Below, in pieces: positions 63,386 to 64,000 of a stretch of 64,000 bases of DNA. The stretch covers positions 1,054,001 through 1,118,000 of the forward strand of contig NZ_AP019547.1 of NCBI RefSeq assembly GCF_013168275.1, read 5' to 3'. Position 1 is the first letter of the stretch, and every line of letters begins with the position of its first letter. This stretch comes from Candidatus Nitrotoga sp. AM1P (GTDB taxonomy: Bacteria > Pseudomonadota > Gammaproteobacteria > Burkholderiales > Gallionellaceae). Under the pieces are notes generated by a model. The model was not told where the DNA came from and did no database searches. It saw only the letters and a program-made list of their open reading frames with translations. The position numbers were made by a program, and so were the translations under genes.

Positions 63386-64000
63386 TCACAGTGGGGACAT
63401 AAATACACTCTCCCGCAGCTTCTTCAATTGATCGCGCAATTCACTGGCACGCTCAAATTCGAGGTTTTTCGCTGCTTGCAGCATCTCTTTTTCCAGCCGT
63501 TTAATTTCCTTGGCAAGATCACGTTCACTCATCGCCAAGTATTTTTCCTGATCTTGCTCTATTTTCAATTGCTTGCGCGCAGCGTCTGGCTCATAGCTGC
63601 CCTCAATAATGTCTTTTATGCGCTTCTGCACACCTTGGGGAGTAATGCCATGCAGTTCATTGTGCAATAACTGCTTGTTCCGCCTGCGCTCAGTTTCGTC
63701 GATAGCGCGGCGCATCGAATTGGTAACTTTATCAGCGTAGAGTATTGCGCTACCGTTAATATGGCGCGCAGCGCGGCCTATGGTTTGAATGAGTGCACGC
63801 TCCGAACGCAAAAAGCCTTCCTTGTCAGCATCAAGTATCGCTACCAGTGACACCTCGGGGATGTCCAACCCCTCACGCAGCAAATTAATACCGACCAGCA
63901 CGTCAAACATGCCCAAACGCAAATCACGAATGATTTCCACCCGCTCCACGGTCTCAATATCTGAATGCAGGTAACGCACTTTAATACCGTGCTCGGAAAA
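63386..64000 (-). CDS. uvrB: Excinuclease ABC subunit B, C-terminal part
   Basis: The frame is open to the window edge, so the N-terminal two thirds are missing; 204 residues remain. [72 protein letters not shown] covers helicase motifs V and VI of UvrB. The C-terminal UVR domain ([35 protein letters not shown]), which binds UvrC, is complete. It is part of nucleotide-excision repair, loading at damage after UvrA. Confidence 0.96.
   Translation of the reverse strand, partial: FSEHGIKVRYLHSDIETVERVEIIRDLRLGMFDVLVGINLLREGLDIPEVSLVAILDADKEGFLRSERALIQTIGRAARHINGSAILYADKVTNSMRRAIDETERRRNKQLLHNELHGITPQGVQKRIKDIIEGSYEPDAARKQLKIEQDQEKYLAMSERDLAKEIKRLEKEMLQAAKNLEFERASELRDQLKKLRESVFMSPL

Overview
The window looks like chromosome of a betaproteobacterium, most likely order Nitrosomonadales and probably Gallionellaceae. 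This is inferred from gene order and protein character; there is no rRNA in the window to prove it. The supporting blocks are tpiA-secG-tRNA-Leu-nuoABCDEFGHIJKLMN, rne/rluC/gph/sppA, tesA/ybbA/permease, a PEP-CTERM surface protein with a sigma-54-type promoter, and base composition near 48% GC by eye.

Layout. 1-9.7 kb: end of the lytic transglycosylase mltD, a Yej-type peptide ABC importer on the minus strand, and the divergent folate-binding gene ygfZ. 9.7-14.1 kb: a loose, gene-poor stretch with nested inverted repeats, a PEP-CTERM gene with an elaborate upstream region, a decayed PAS fragment, a GNAT acetyltransferase, an L,D-transpeptidase, a proline-rich microprotein and tadA. 14.3-26 kb: a complete type I-E CRISPR-Cas locus (WYL regulator, cas3, cse1, cse2, cas7e, cas5e, cas6e, cas1e, cas2e, leader, 17 repeats) followed directly by an HNH nuclease gene. 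26.4-29.4 kb: a translationally coupled c-di-GMP pair (degenerate HD-GYP, then EAL). 29.5-35.5 kb: an arsenic operon (arsR-arsC-acr3) convergent with a chromate operon (chrB-chrA-chrB C-terminal domain-DUF1259). 35.8-52.2 kb: tpiA, secG, tRNA-Leu(GAG) and all 14 complex I genes. 52.5-64 kb: a Sel1-repeat protein, the ybbA/ybbP-type exporter divergent from tesA, sppA, a HAD phosphatase, rluC, rne, a low-molecular-weight phosphatase and the end of uvrB.

The standout is the gap between cas3 and cse1. On the minus strand it carries a solitary crRNA-like unit: a repeat-derived 8-nt handle (ATGTACCG), exactly 32 nt of 'spacer', then a hairpin repeat-like element lying inside the 3' end of cas3. The first 13 nt of that spacer match a second site about 85 bp away in the same gap. 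That site is preceded by an AAG PAM and sits on the likely promoter of a 42-codon membrane-peptide ORF whose stop overlaps the cse1 start (ATGA). This is the layout expected of a CreR/CreTA-type RNA that steers Cascade to repress rather than cut, so the locus probably holds a self-regulating or addictive RNA module.

Secondary points of interest: the sigma-54 promoter and 40-bp palindrome before the PEP-CTERM gene; small ORFs that exactly bridge the nuoB-C, C-D and D-E gaps; two adjacent conserved genes whose conserved N-termini precede any usual start codon; overlapping divergent start codons of tesA and ybbA; and a hairpin that may mask the rne ribosome-binding site.
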